A stretch of DNA of 61,475 bases from an uncultured Eubacteriales bacterium. Lineage in GTDB: Bacteria; Bacillota; Clostridia; Oscillospirales; Oscillospiraceae. Every line of letters begins with the position of its first letter. The stretch's first letter is position 1. The stretch is from contig UQGJ01000009.1 of assembly GCA_900540545.1 (NCBI GenBank), forward strand, positions 1-61,475, given 5' to 3'. The notes below the pieces were generated by a model. It worked only from the letters and a program-made list of their open reading frames with translations, was not told where the DNA came from and searched no databases. The translations under genes were made by a program, and so were the position numbers. This document shows positions 6,982 through 16,200 of the stretch, piece by piece.

Positions 6982-7708
6982 CGTTTGCGGAATATTGGAT
7001 ATACTGGCCCAGCAGTTCCCTGCGCCGGGCGCGGGCTACGGGGATTTGGAGGTGATCCGGCAGTTCCATGTACCCACCGCCCTGGAAGCGAACGTAATCC
7101 ATGTTGACCACGAAGGACTTGTGGGGCTGGCAGAAGCGCGGGTCGGTCAGCAGGTCCGCCAGGGCATCCTCAAACCGCCCTCGGAGCTTCAGGCTGGCCA
7201 CTTCCCCGCCGTCCGCCAGATGGAATACCATGGCCCTGTCCCTGCTCTCGACGCAGGTGATCTGACAGAAGGGCAAAAAGCGGACCCCCGCATCCGTCCG
7301 CACGCCGACGCCTCGGGCCTGGGCGGCGTCCAGATACCGAACGGCCCGGTCCAGAGCCGCGAACAGCTCCTCTCTCTGGAAGGGCTTGAGCAGATAGTTC
7401 TGCGCTCCCACGTGGTAGGATGCCAGGGCGTATTCCGGGGTGATGGTCCCGAAAAGGATGGCGCAGACGTCGTTCCGCCGCCGGAGGGCCTTGCCCAGCT
7501 CCACCCCGTCCATGCCGGGCATCAGGATGTCCAGGAGATAGACGTCATGCCAGTTCCCGCACTCGAACTCGTTCAAAAGCCGGTAGGGCGAGTCATAGCA
7601 GCTCACCTGGACCTCATAGGCCGGGCGCGCCTCCCGGTAGGCGTCCAGCAGCGCCCGGGAGCGCTCCAAATCGGCGGGGGCGTCGTCGCAGACAGCAAAG
7701 CGGAGCAT
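6974..7708 (-). CDS. LytTR-family response regulator
   Basis: The protein is 244 aa. The N-terminal receiver has the acidic pair (CDD near residue 8), the phospho-acceptor Asp in LLDILMPGMDG, and the conserved Lys in LLKPF. The C-terminal LytTR DNA-binding domain is recognisable from RGRFEDAL and the PHKSFVVNMDYV segment. LytTR proteins bind pairs of short direct repeats about 21 bp apart, and such a pair lies at 7742-7772 in the intergenic region shared with the divergent recombinase gene. It may therefore regulate the recombinase, itself, or both. Confidence 0.9.
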   Translation of the reverse strand: MLRFAVCDDAPADLERSRALLDAYREARPAYEVQVSCYDSPYRLLNEFECGNWHDVYLLDILMPGMDGVELGKALRRRNDVCAILFGTITPEYALASYHVGAQNYLLKPFQREELFAALDRAVRYLDAAQARGVGVRTDAGVRFLPFCQITCVESRDRAMVFHLADGGEVASLKLRGRFEDALADLLTDPRFCQPHKSFVVNMDYVRFQGGGYMELPDHLQIPVARARRRELLGQYIQYSANEK

Positions 7709-7741
7709 GACCGCCCCTCCCTTCCAAACATCCGGCCTGTC

Positions 7742-7772
7742 TTTTCTTCACAAAATTCGACATTTTCTTCAC
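7742..7772. promoter_or_regulatory. Candidate LytTR binding site: two direct repeats
   Basis: TTTTCTTCAC occurs at 7742-7751 and again, exactly, at 7763-7772, a period of 21 bp. This is the spacing typical of LytTR operators (two half-sites on one DNA face). The second repeat ends 6 bp before the -35 box of the recombinase promoter, the position of an activator site. It also lies upstream of the regulator gene on the other strand, so autoregulation is possible. Confidence 0.55.
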
Positions 7773-7778
7773 GTCGCT

Positions 7779-7807
7779 TTTACAGCCGGCTCACCAGAGT
7801 GTAAGAT
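7779..7807 (+). promoter_or_regulatory. Promoter of the tyrosine recombinase gene
   Basis: TTTACA (7779-7784) and TAAGAT (7802-7807) are 17 bp apart, about 43 bp before the ATG at 7851. The ribosome site is AAAGGAAGG (7837-7845). Confidence 0.6.
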
Positions 7808-7850
7808 AGGCGCATAACCGGGCAGACTAACGGGCGAAAGGAAGGATACC

Positions 7851-8693
7851 ATGCAAAACAGATTTGTCGCGGCGGACATCGCCGCCTACTGTCATGAGCT
7901 CCGCGCCCGGGAGCGCAGCGCCGCCACCATTGAGAAGTACGCCCGCGCTCTGCGGGCTTTTTCCGCGTGGCTCCCGCCGGAAGGCGGCGTGGACCAGGAG
8001 ACCGCCATGGCCTACAAGGCCGAGCTGGCCGCCCGGTACGCCCCCGCCGGGGTCAACGCCGCCCTGGCCGCCCTCAACGGCTTTTTTCGCTATATGGGCT
8101 GGGCGGACTGCCGCCTGAAGCCCCTGCGCATCCAGCGCCGGGTGTTCGCCTCCAAGGAGAAAGAGCTGACAAGGGAGGAGTACGAGCGGCTGGTGGCCGC
8201 CGCCGAGGCCCGGCGGGACACCCGCCTGAGCCTGCTTTTGCAGCTCATGGCCGCCACCGGCATCCGGGTCAGCGAGGTCCACGCCGTCACGGTGGAGGCC
8301 GCGCGGGAGGGCAAGGCCGTCCTCAACCTCAAGGGGAAGGTCCGCACCATCCTGCTCCCCGGCAAGCTGTGCCGGAAGCTGCTCAAATACGCCGGGGCGC
8401 GGAACATTGCCTCCGGCGAGCTGTTCCGCACCAGGAGCGGACGGGCCATGAACCGCAAGGAGATCTGGGCGGCCATGAAGGGTCTGTGCGCCTCCGCCGG
8501 AGTGGACCCACGCAAGGTGTTCCCCCACAACCTCCGCCACCTGTTCGCCCGGGTGTTCTACGCCGCCCAGAAGGACCTCGCCAAGCTGGCCGACCTGCTG
8601 GGCCACTCCAGCGTGGAGACCACCCGCATCTACCTGCTCTCCTCCGGCGAGGAGCACCGTCAGGCCCTGGAGGCCCTCCGCCTCGTGAGCTGA
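7851..8693 (+). CDS. Tyrosine recombinase (phage integrase/XerC-like family)
   Basis: The protein is 280 aa. An N-terminal SAM-like core-binding domain (residues 1-95) is followed by the catalytic domain. All catalytic positions are present: Arg in TGIRVSE, Lys in KGKVRT, His-x-x-Arg in HNLRHLFA, His in LLGHSS, and the nucleophile Tyr in TTRIYLL. It lies alone, with no excisionase or phage genes nearby. Directly downstream are 28-bp perfect inverted repeats (8706-8733 and 8942-8969) whose arms look like recombinase core sites, so it may be a DNA invertase rather than an integrase. XerC/D housekeeping function is possible but less likely given the setting. Confidence 0.93.
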   Translation: MQNRFVAADIAAYCHELRARERSAATIEKYARALRAFSAWLPPEGGVDQETAMAYKAELAARYAPAGVNAALAALNGFFRYMGWADCRLKPLRIQRRVFASKEKELTREEYERLVAAAEARRDTRLSLLLQLMAATGIRVSEVHAVTVEAAREGKAVLNLKGKVRTILLPGKLCRKLLKYAGARNIASGELFRTRSGRAMNRKEIWAAMKGLCASAGVDPRKVFPHNLRHLFARVFYAAQKDLAKLADLLGHSSVETTRIYLLSSGEEHRQALEALRLVS

Positions 8694-8705
8694 GGCCAGC
8701 AAAAA

Positions 8706-8969
8706 GGGACGGAATCGCTCTTCCGTCCCAACCGTCCATGGGTCTGAACTGCCTACATAAGTAAACAACTTCGTATGCTCACAGTATAATCTATCGGCCG
8801 CACATTTTCAATAGGAAAAACCGCGGCGAATGCAGAAAAAATTTATCCTGTGCCGAAATGGGCATGGAAATGAGACCGGTGGTCCGCCGGTCTTGTTTTC
8901 ATGCTTTTTTTGTTTGTATTCCGGGCGGCATGGGCGGCTGGGGTTGGGACGGAAGAGCGATTCCGTCCC
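8706..8969. repeat. Candidate invertible segment bounded by perfect 28-bp inverted repeats
   Basis: The left repeat is 8706-8733 and the right repeat 8942-8969; they are exact reverse complements, with 208 bp between. Each contains two 9-bp arms (GGGACGGAA and TTCCGTCCC) around a 6-bp asymmetric spacer, TCGCTC on the left and GAGCGA on the right. That is the layout of a tyrosine-recombinase core site. No gene is visible inside. The rest of the 8694-9040 gap has GC-rich palindromes (ACCGG..CCGGT near 8876) but nothing else recognised. Confidence 0.65.
8783..8811 (-). promoter_or_regulatory. Minus-strand promoter inside the invertible segment
   Basis: Read on the minus strand, TTGAAA (8811-8806) and TATACT (8788-8783) are 17 bp apart. 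The transcript would run left and meet, after about 50 nt, the left repeat hairpin followed by TTTTT (minus strand of 8705-8701), which is an intrinsic terminator. After inversion the same promoter would sit near 8864-8892 facing right, toward tetR and the surface-protein gene, with no T-tract after the right repeat. Confidence 0.5.
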
Positions 8970-9052
8970 GGCCCGCGCCCCGCCCAGCCGGGCGTTTCTT
9001 TTGTGCGGGGACAGATTGATTATTCATTTTTGGAATTGGGGGTGGGACCACG

Positions 9053-9637
9053 AACGGAAGAAAAGAGGATATTCTCCAGGCCGCGATGAAGGGGGTGCGG
9101 CTCTACGGCCTGGATGGCGTGCGCATCCAGCATATCGGCGCGCTGGCCGGGACCGTCACAAGCAATATCTACGCCTATTTCAAGAGCAAGGACGCGCTGA
9201 TGCGCGCCTGCTTCGACCTGGTAGACCGCCAAATCGCCCACATCTTCGACCTTATCCAGTTGGACCCAAGGGCCTTTGAGGAGGCGCCGGAGCAGGAGGT
9301 GCGGCGGCTGTGGTCGGCCTACTTCCGCTGGCTGGTCGCCCACCCGGACGAGACGGTGTTCTACCACCGCTACCGGGACAGCCCCGCCTTTCCCGCGGTC
9401 CAGCGTGCCCAGGACTTCTCCTACTTTGCCTCCTTCACCCACATGCTCCAGATGTTCCAGGCGCGCTACCACATCTACGACCATGTGGACCAGCAGGTGC
9501 TGTGGCTCCACGTCCTCACCGGCACGGTGATGTATGCCAAGTACGTGGTGGAAGGCGTCCTGCCCGACACCCCGCAGACCGAGGACAGCATTTTTCGACT
9601 CACCATGGACGGCCTGCGCGGCCTGTTCGTGGGCTGA
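9053..9637 (+). CDS. TetR/AcrR-family regulator with non-standard or damaged start
   Basis: The helix-turn-helix reads DGVRIQHIGALAGTVTSNIYAYFKSKDAL, a clear TetR N-terminal domain; the C-terminal part is a ligand-binding domain of unknown specificity. The first ATG in frame (9086) cuts off half of helix 1. The frame is open back to a TGA at 9017-9019 and codes for NGRKEDILQAA before that Met, matching family helix 1, yet no ATG, GTG or TTG is available there. Either a rare start is used or the gene has a frameshift: one extra A in the run at 9061-9064 would join it to an upstream frame with TTG/GTG starts. It precedes the pseudo-receiver by 16 bp. Confidence 0.75.
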   Translation, partial: NGRKEDILQAAMKGVRLYGLDGVRIQHIGALAGTVTSNIYAYFKSKDALMRACFDLVDRQIAHIFDLIQLDPRAFEEAPEQEVRRLWSAYFRWLVAHPDETVFYHRYRDSPAFPAVQRAQDFSYFASFTHMLQMFQARYHIYDHVDQQVLWLHVLTGTVMYAKYVVEGVLPDTPQTEDSIFRLTMDGLRGLFVG

Positions 9638-9653
9638 CGGAAGGGGGAACCGT

Positions 9654-10109
9654 ATGGAACAGAGAGAAAACTCCCGCTTCACCGTCTCGGTCTGCGACCC
9701 GTCGCCGCCGGACCTAGCCCGGACCATCGCCATGGTGCGCCGGGCGCTGGACGGCCTCCCCCAGGGGCGGCGGGCCTCGGTGCGGGCCTATGCCACCTCA
9801 GCGGCCTTGCTGGCCGGTCCCCCCTGCCACCTCTGCGTCACCGAGACCGCCCTGGACGGCACGGACGGCTTCGCCCTGGCCCGCCGGGTCCGAGAGCGGC
9901 AGACCGGGGCGGCGGTCATCTTCGTCACCGGGGACGCCGGAGACGGCACAGCCCGGAGGGCCGCGGAGTGCCGGGCCGCCGGGTGTCTCCTCAAGCCCCT
10001 GGAGCGCCCGGAGGATTTGGAGCGCCTCCGGGCGATGCTGGATGACAGTCTGCGGGGCGCCGCCCCCTCAGCCGCCTGCGGCGGCAGTTCCCCCATTTCT
10101 CCGAAATAG
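9654..10109 (+). CDS. Stand-alone pseudo-receiver domain protein
   Basis: The protein is 151 aa and starts at an ATG 7 nt after GGGGGAA. The fold signature of a CheY-like receiver is visible: CDPSPPDL at the N-terminus, the TALDGTDGF turn, Thr in VIFVTGD, and Lys in CLLKPLE. The residue at the phospho-acceptor position is Glu (VTETALDG), not Asp, and one of the two N-terminal acidic residues is Pro. Such substitutions can lock a receiver in an active-like state. There is no output domain. It sits between the tetR-like gene and the giant SLH gene and may be co-transcribed with both. Confidence 0.7.
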   Translation: MEQRENSRFTVSVCDPSPPDLARTIAMVRRALDGLPQGRRASVRAYATSAALLAGPPCHLCVTETALDGTDGFALARRVRERQTGAAVIFVTGDAGDGTARRAAECRAAGCLLKPLERPEDLERLRAMLDDSLRGAAPSAACGGSSPISPK

Positions 10110-10127
10110 GGGAGCCAACGTCCCCCT

Positions 10128-10180
10128 GCCTCCCCTATCCGAAGGATGGGGGAGGTGGCCCCGCGGGGCCGGTAGGGGTG
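10128..10180. repeat. REP-like palindromic element
   Basis: CCTCCCCTATCC and GGATGGGGGAGG (around a GAA-type loop, about 10130-10157) are followed by the CCCCGCGGGG palindrome. No U-tract follows, so read-through from the pseudo-receiver gene into the SLH gene is plausible. The remainder of 10181-10258 holds the SLH ribosome site and nothing else recognised. Confidence 0.45.
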
Positions 10181-10258
10181 GCCCTATGCGCGCACAAAAA
10201 CAATGGGTCCCATGGGCCTTAGAAATAGATGCTGAACAATCAAGAAGGAGTTGAACCT

Positions 10259-13200
10259 ATGAAGGTAAAGATGAGACTTCTGTCTCTGCTCATGGTCTTC
10301 GCCATGGTCGTGTCCCTCCTCCCTGCCGCCGCACTGGCAGCGGAACCGGATGAGGGGGACAGCAATCCCCCGGTGGTGGACCCCATCCCCACCCCGGAGG
10401 AGACCGGCAGTCAGAAAGAAGAACCCATTGTTCAAACCATGTCGAACGACGGTCTGGAGACGCAGGAGACCACCAAGGAAATTAGCGGCACTATCTCCAA
10501 CGACCAAACATGGAACGAGGGCGATACCGTCACCGCCGCTACCACCATTTCAAGCGGCACAATTACGGTGAACGGCACGGTGGAGGTAAAAGCCCAAATC
10601 ACCATCAGCGGCACGGTGACGATTTCGGGCACCGGCACCCTCAAGCACGTCTTTGGTGAGGCTAATACCAGCGGGCACGGCGGCGATATGATTACAGTCA
10701 CCACTAGCGGCAACCTGACGGTGTCCAGCATCATTCTGGACGGCGGCACAGGCGTAGGCGCCGTCGTGGGCGTGGATGCCACTGGGGCCAAAGCTGCACT
10801 ATCGAATGTGACCATCCAGAATGTGAAATATGGCAGCAACGGCGACGGTTTCAATAAGACCGCGCTCCACACAGTGGACGGCGCGGAGCTGGCTCTTGAC
10901 ACAGTGAGTATCAGCGGAAACTCTGCGGGTGGCGGCACCAGGTCCGTCATCCTCAACTCCGGCTCTCTGAGCCTGAAGGATGTAAGCTTCAGTGCGAATT
11001 CGGATACAGCGACGATTTTCAGCGGCATGGTGGCCCTGTCGGGTGCGCTTACCGTCTCGAATACAGCGGGGTCCATGACCCTGGGGACCGACTCCACCAT
11101 CACCGGCGACTTCACGCTGGACAGCGATACGCCCCTCTGGGTGGCCGCATCGATTTCCCTGACCGGCACCACTACCCTCACCGGCATCAACGGGGGCGAG
11201 GACAAGAACATCATCAAGCGGGCCAACGGCTTCGCTGGCACCCCGGACGCTTCGCCCAGCGCCACTAACTGGGCCCACATGTTCGTGATCGCCGCGGACG
11301 CCGCCGTCACCGTGACCAGCCTCACCATAGACGGCAACAGCGGGACGGTCAACTCCGCTGCCGATGGCACGACAGTCAACGACGCGCGGGCAATCTTCCG
11401 GATTGAAGGCACCACGGGCAGTACGGGCGGAAGCCTGACCCTGGGCGACGGCGCGGTGCTCCAGAACAACAACGGCGGCAACGGCGGCACGGATTTTGCG
11501 CGTACGGCCGGCGCTGTTTTGATCCCGACAACCGGCAAGCTAACCATGGAAAACGGCTCCTTGGTGCAAGGCTGCGCCGCGACGGACAACGCTGTCATCC
11601 GAATCGGCAGTAACGACGCCGACACTACTAATACAGTCTTTGCTATGAACGGCGGCACGATAAAGGATAATACCGCTTCCAGCGCCGTCAGTATCAGCAA
11701 ATCCGCCTTTAATATGTCTGGCGGTGAAATCTCCAACAACACTACAACGGGCAACGGCGGCGGTGTCCGTGTGTACAACAGCGGCGCTTTCACCATGACC
11801 GGCGGCGATATTTCCGGCAACACCGCCAAAAAGGGCGGAGGCGTCTACGTGGCTGACGGCACCGTGAATATCAACAAGGGCACCATTTCCGGCAACCACG
11901 GCACCCAGACCTCCGGCCTCTTTGGCGGCGGCGGCATCACTGTGAACGGCGGCACCGTCACCATCGGCAACGGCACACTCACCGACAGCAAGTCGGACGT
12001 ACTTATTCAGGACAACGACGCCTACGACGGCGCCGGGGTCATGGTGGGCACCGGCACCAATTCCGCCGGCACAGTGACCATCAACAAGGACGCCAAAATC
12101 AGCGGAAATGCCGGCACCTTCGGCAGCGGCGTGTACGTGGCAGGCGACGGCGACAAAAACGCCGTCGCCACTCTGGACGGCGCCGTGGTCACCGGGAACA
12201 CCGTTAAAGGCGGCGGCGGCCTCGCCGGCGGAGCCGTGATGCTCATAAAGCCCGGTACGCTGAACCTGAAGGGCGGGGTGCAGATCACCGACAACACAAA
12301 CACCGAGGGGACCCAGGCGCGCAACCTGTTCCTGCATCTGGCGGACACCCACGCCACCCTGACCGGGAACCTGACCGAGGGCGCCAGTGTGGGCGTTTCC
12401 GTGGACGGCACGGCCCTGACCCACGCCGCGGGCACCGTCATCGCAGTGGCGAATGACAATACCATCGCCACCGCCAGCGTGCCCTTCTTCTACGACGACC
12501 ACGCGAAAGCCCTGCCCATCATCGTGGACGATACCACCAACACCAATCTGGTGTTTGGCGTCAAGAAGGACACCTACGTAGACGCCATCAACGGTTTGGA
12601 CACCAATGACGGCACCGAAGGGGCGCCGTATAAGACCCTGGCCAAGGCGCTGTTGGAGGTCTCCACCGGCGGCACCGTCCACCTGCTGAGCGACGTGGAT
12701 TTCGCGGGTCCGTATAACGCCGTGGGTGGTAAGGGTAAGCGGGTCACCATTCAATCTGAGACCAATACATATACCCTATACGTAAAAAATGCGAGCAACT
12801 CTAATTCCTTGTTCCATTTGCAGACCGAAAATGGCGTCCCCACCAATCTCACGCTGAACAACGTCATCGTGGATGGCCGCCAACACACCAACGGCAAATA
12901 TGGCGAATTCTTTATTGACGCCGGAGGCTCCTTAACTCTGGGGGAAAATGCCGCTTTGGAAGGCTTTACTCCCCGTGCCGTGAACGTCCGCAGAGGCGGC
13001 ACGCTGATTATGGAGGAGGGCAGTCTGATTACCGGGTGTACCGCCGGGCAAAACCTAACGTATAGCCGCGATAATTATCCGACCGCAGAGCAAGTCAACG
13101 CCGGATTCGGCCAGAACGCCGGCGGCGCAGTCTATGTCTGCCCCGGCGGCACCTTTGACATGCGGGGCGGCGAGATTTCCCAAAACACCTCCTCTGCCAC

Positions 13201-16200
13201 CAAGGGCGGCGGCGTGTACGGCGAGGCAGGCGCCACCTTCCAGATTTCCGGCAATTCTGTTGTCAAGGACAACGTGGGCGGCAACGTCTACCTCAACGCC
13301 GGTCAGGCCATCGACATGTCCGGCCATCTGGGTGCGAGTGCAAACATCTTCGTCTACACCTCCACCAAGCCCGAGGCGGGCACCGACGTGAAAATCGCCA
13401 CCGGCGCCGACGCCAACGACCTGACGCACGTCCATTCCGACAACGCCGACTATGCCGGTATCATCCTGTGCGGCGGGCCGGCCAGCGGTAATGATCCGAG
13501 CGCAGAAGACTACATGCCCCACAGCGACACCCCCATCACCACCGGGGGACATAACAGCGACCAAGTGGCCGGCAACCTGTTCCTCTCCGTGGACGCCCGG
13601 GAAATGGTGGACATGGACGTGAGCGTGGACGGCAGCAACAACATTACTCTGGAGATCCACGACCTGGCCCCCAATAAGTTCTACACCGTGCTGGATAAGG
13701 ACGGCGTGGCGGTAACGATTCCGCCTTCCGTGGGCTCTTCTGCCGGAAACAGCTGGTACAAGCCCAACGCCAACGGCGACCTGACCTTCACCGGCCTGCC
13801 GCTGGAGAACGGCCCCTATCAGGTGGTCACCTCCGACAACGCCGGGACAGCGCCTAACGGCAACTCCGAAACGACTACCAACACCAAGGTGGGCGGCCAG
13901 ATCATGGCCCTCTACGTGGCGAAGGACGCGGGTCCTTCGAGCAAGGGCGCTTGGGCCGCGGGCGTAGATGACGACAGCGCCGATGTCGATGGTTCGGGCA
14001 ATGCCCGCGGCACCCGCGCCTACCCCTACAAGACCATTTCCTACGCCTACGGCGTGCTGGACACGAAGGCGGCCCAAGCGGGCATCATCACCGTTTTGAG
14101 CAGCCCCGAGCAGACCGCTCCTCTCACTATCAAATCCACCACCGCCGCCATTATCCTGGGCGAGGGGGAGAACATCACCGTCACCCGGGCCAGCGGCCTT
14201 ACCACCGGCCACATGTTCGTCGTTCAGGGCAGCATCACCTTCCGCAACATCACCCTGGACGGCACCAACGGTACCCAGGGCGCGCTGCTCTATATCAACG
14301 GCGGAAAGGGCAAGGCGGTCCTGGACAACGCCATCCTCCAGAACAACGATGGCGGCGCAATCAGCAACTCCAACACCGCCGGGGCCGCCGCGGTTGTGGG
14401 AGGCGGCTCCCTGACCATGCTGGGCGACTCTCAAATCAAAAACTGCAAGGTGGATAACTATGCCTCCGCCGTGGTGATTGGAAACAGCAGAACCTCCGGT
14501 ACCTTCGTGATGAAGGACAACAGCAAAATCACCGGCTGCGAAATCACCAGTACGAGCCTCAATCCCGCCAACGGCTACGGAGGGGCGGTGTACGTGTGGA
14601 AGGGCGCGTTCTCCATGGAGGGCAGCGCCGCCGTCACTGGCAACACCAACAAGGACGACAACACGCCCGGCGGCGTCTTCGTAGAAAGCGGCGTCGTCAT
14701 CCTCAAGGACAACGCCACCATCACCGGCAACACCAATACGCCCAGCACCGGCGTGACCGCCGCGGCCAACCTGTACCTGCCTCCGAACCAAAAGGTGAGC
14801 GCCAGCGGCCTCACCGGCGGCAGAATCGGCGTCACCGCGGGCTACAACAACGTGCCCACCCTGGGCCATGACACTCCCGTCACCAACGACGTGGCCGCGA
14901 TGAAGTATTTCTTCTCCGACGAGCCGATGAAGTACGGCGTGAAGCTGGGGTCCGACAGTAAGGTTTATCTTGGCGTGGACGCCAAGATAACCATCGCGGC
15001 GGGCGAGGCCGCCGCCGACGGCAGCACCACCTCCATCGTCATCCGCCCCGCCGACCCGGACAAGAACTACTACGCGAAGGCTGGAGACGGCACCATGATT
15101 GGTCCCGGCACCTACGACCCGGCCACCGGCACCGTGACCATCGGCGGCCTCTCCCCCGACACGGCTTACAATGTGGTCACCACCCCCAAGGGCGGCGACC
15201 CCGCGGCTGATGCCGCCGGCGGCGCCGTGTCCATCATTTCCCCCGTGAAGCCCGTTGTCCCCCCCAAGAAGGACGGCGACGATTTGGTCTATGAGACCGG
15301 CAGCAACCACAACGAGTCCAAGCGCGAAGCTATTACGACAACTTCAATGGATAAAATCACCATTAAGGCCGAGGCCGATTACAGCTACGCCGTCCGCACG
15401 AAGAACCCCAACGGCAGTTATACCTACTACAAGTATGCGGCAACCCAAGGTGACAGTGGTGGTCCGAACTCACCCACAACGACCCCCAGTTGGGGAAGCG
15501 GGAGCGCCGGGACGGAACTCGTATTCCCCAACCTGCCCTTCGACCGGGACTACGAAATCGTGAAGGTCAAGTCGGACAAGACAACCGATTTCGCTGACTC
15601 TGCCAAAAACGTCATCCCCGCCGTCACCGACGTACCCACCCTGCCCCCCGTGGTGAGCCAGGACGATATCACCACCGCTCTGCAGCCTGACGGCAACGCC
15701 AGCCTCACCATCAAGGCCCCCACCGCCCCCGATAAGGATTACATCGTGGTGGACCCCTATGGGAAGGTCGTCTACATTGGAAACAACAGCGGCGGCTCCC
15801 ACATTGTCCCCAACCTGCTGCCCGGTACCGAGTACAAGGTGCTGACACAGGCCAAGGGCGGGCCCATCCATGACGGCGACACACTTCAAGCGGACGCGCT
15901 CAAGCGCGCCACCAAGGTGGAGACCCCGGCCATCGACAAGAACAAGGTCACGGCAGCGGTGGACCCCGCCCACGCGGGTAAGACGCAAATCGTCATCGAG
16001 CCCGCCTCCAAGGACGTGACGTACGTGGTCGTTGACCCGAATGACCAGGGCGGCAAGGTCGCCGGTGTCGGCTCCACCACCACCCAGGGCGGCAAGGTGA
16101 CCATCGGCAATCTGAACCCCGGTAAGGATTATATTGTGTTGGCTATACCCAAGAGTGTGAGCACCCCCTCTGTGGGCGATTCTGCCACGGATTCCGACAA

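Noticed and set aside
8761..8790. loxP-like text (AACTTCGTAT) inside the invertible segment
   Set aside because: It matches only part of one arm and lacks the second arm and spacer; most likely coincidence.
8785..8790. Plus-strand TATAAT as a promoter for tetR in the present orientation
   Set aside because: No -35 box stands 16-18 bp upstream on the plus strand, whereas the overlapping minus-strand TTGAAA-N17-TATACT is well formed.
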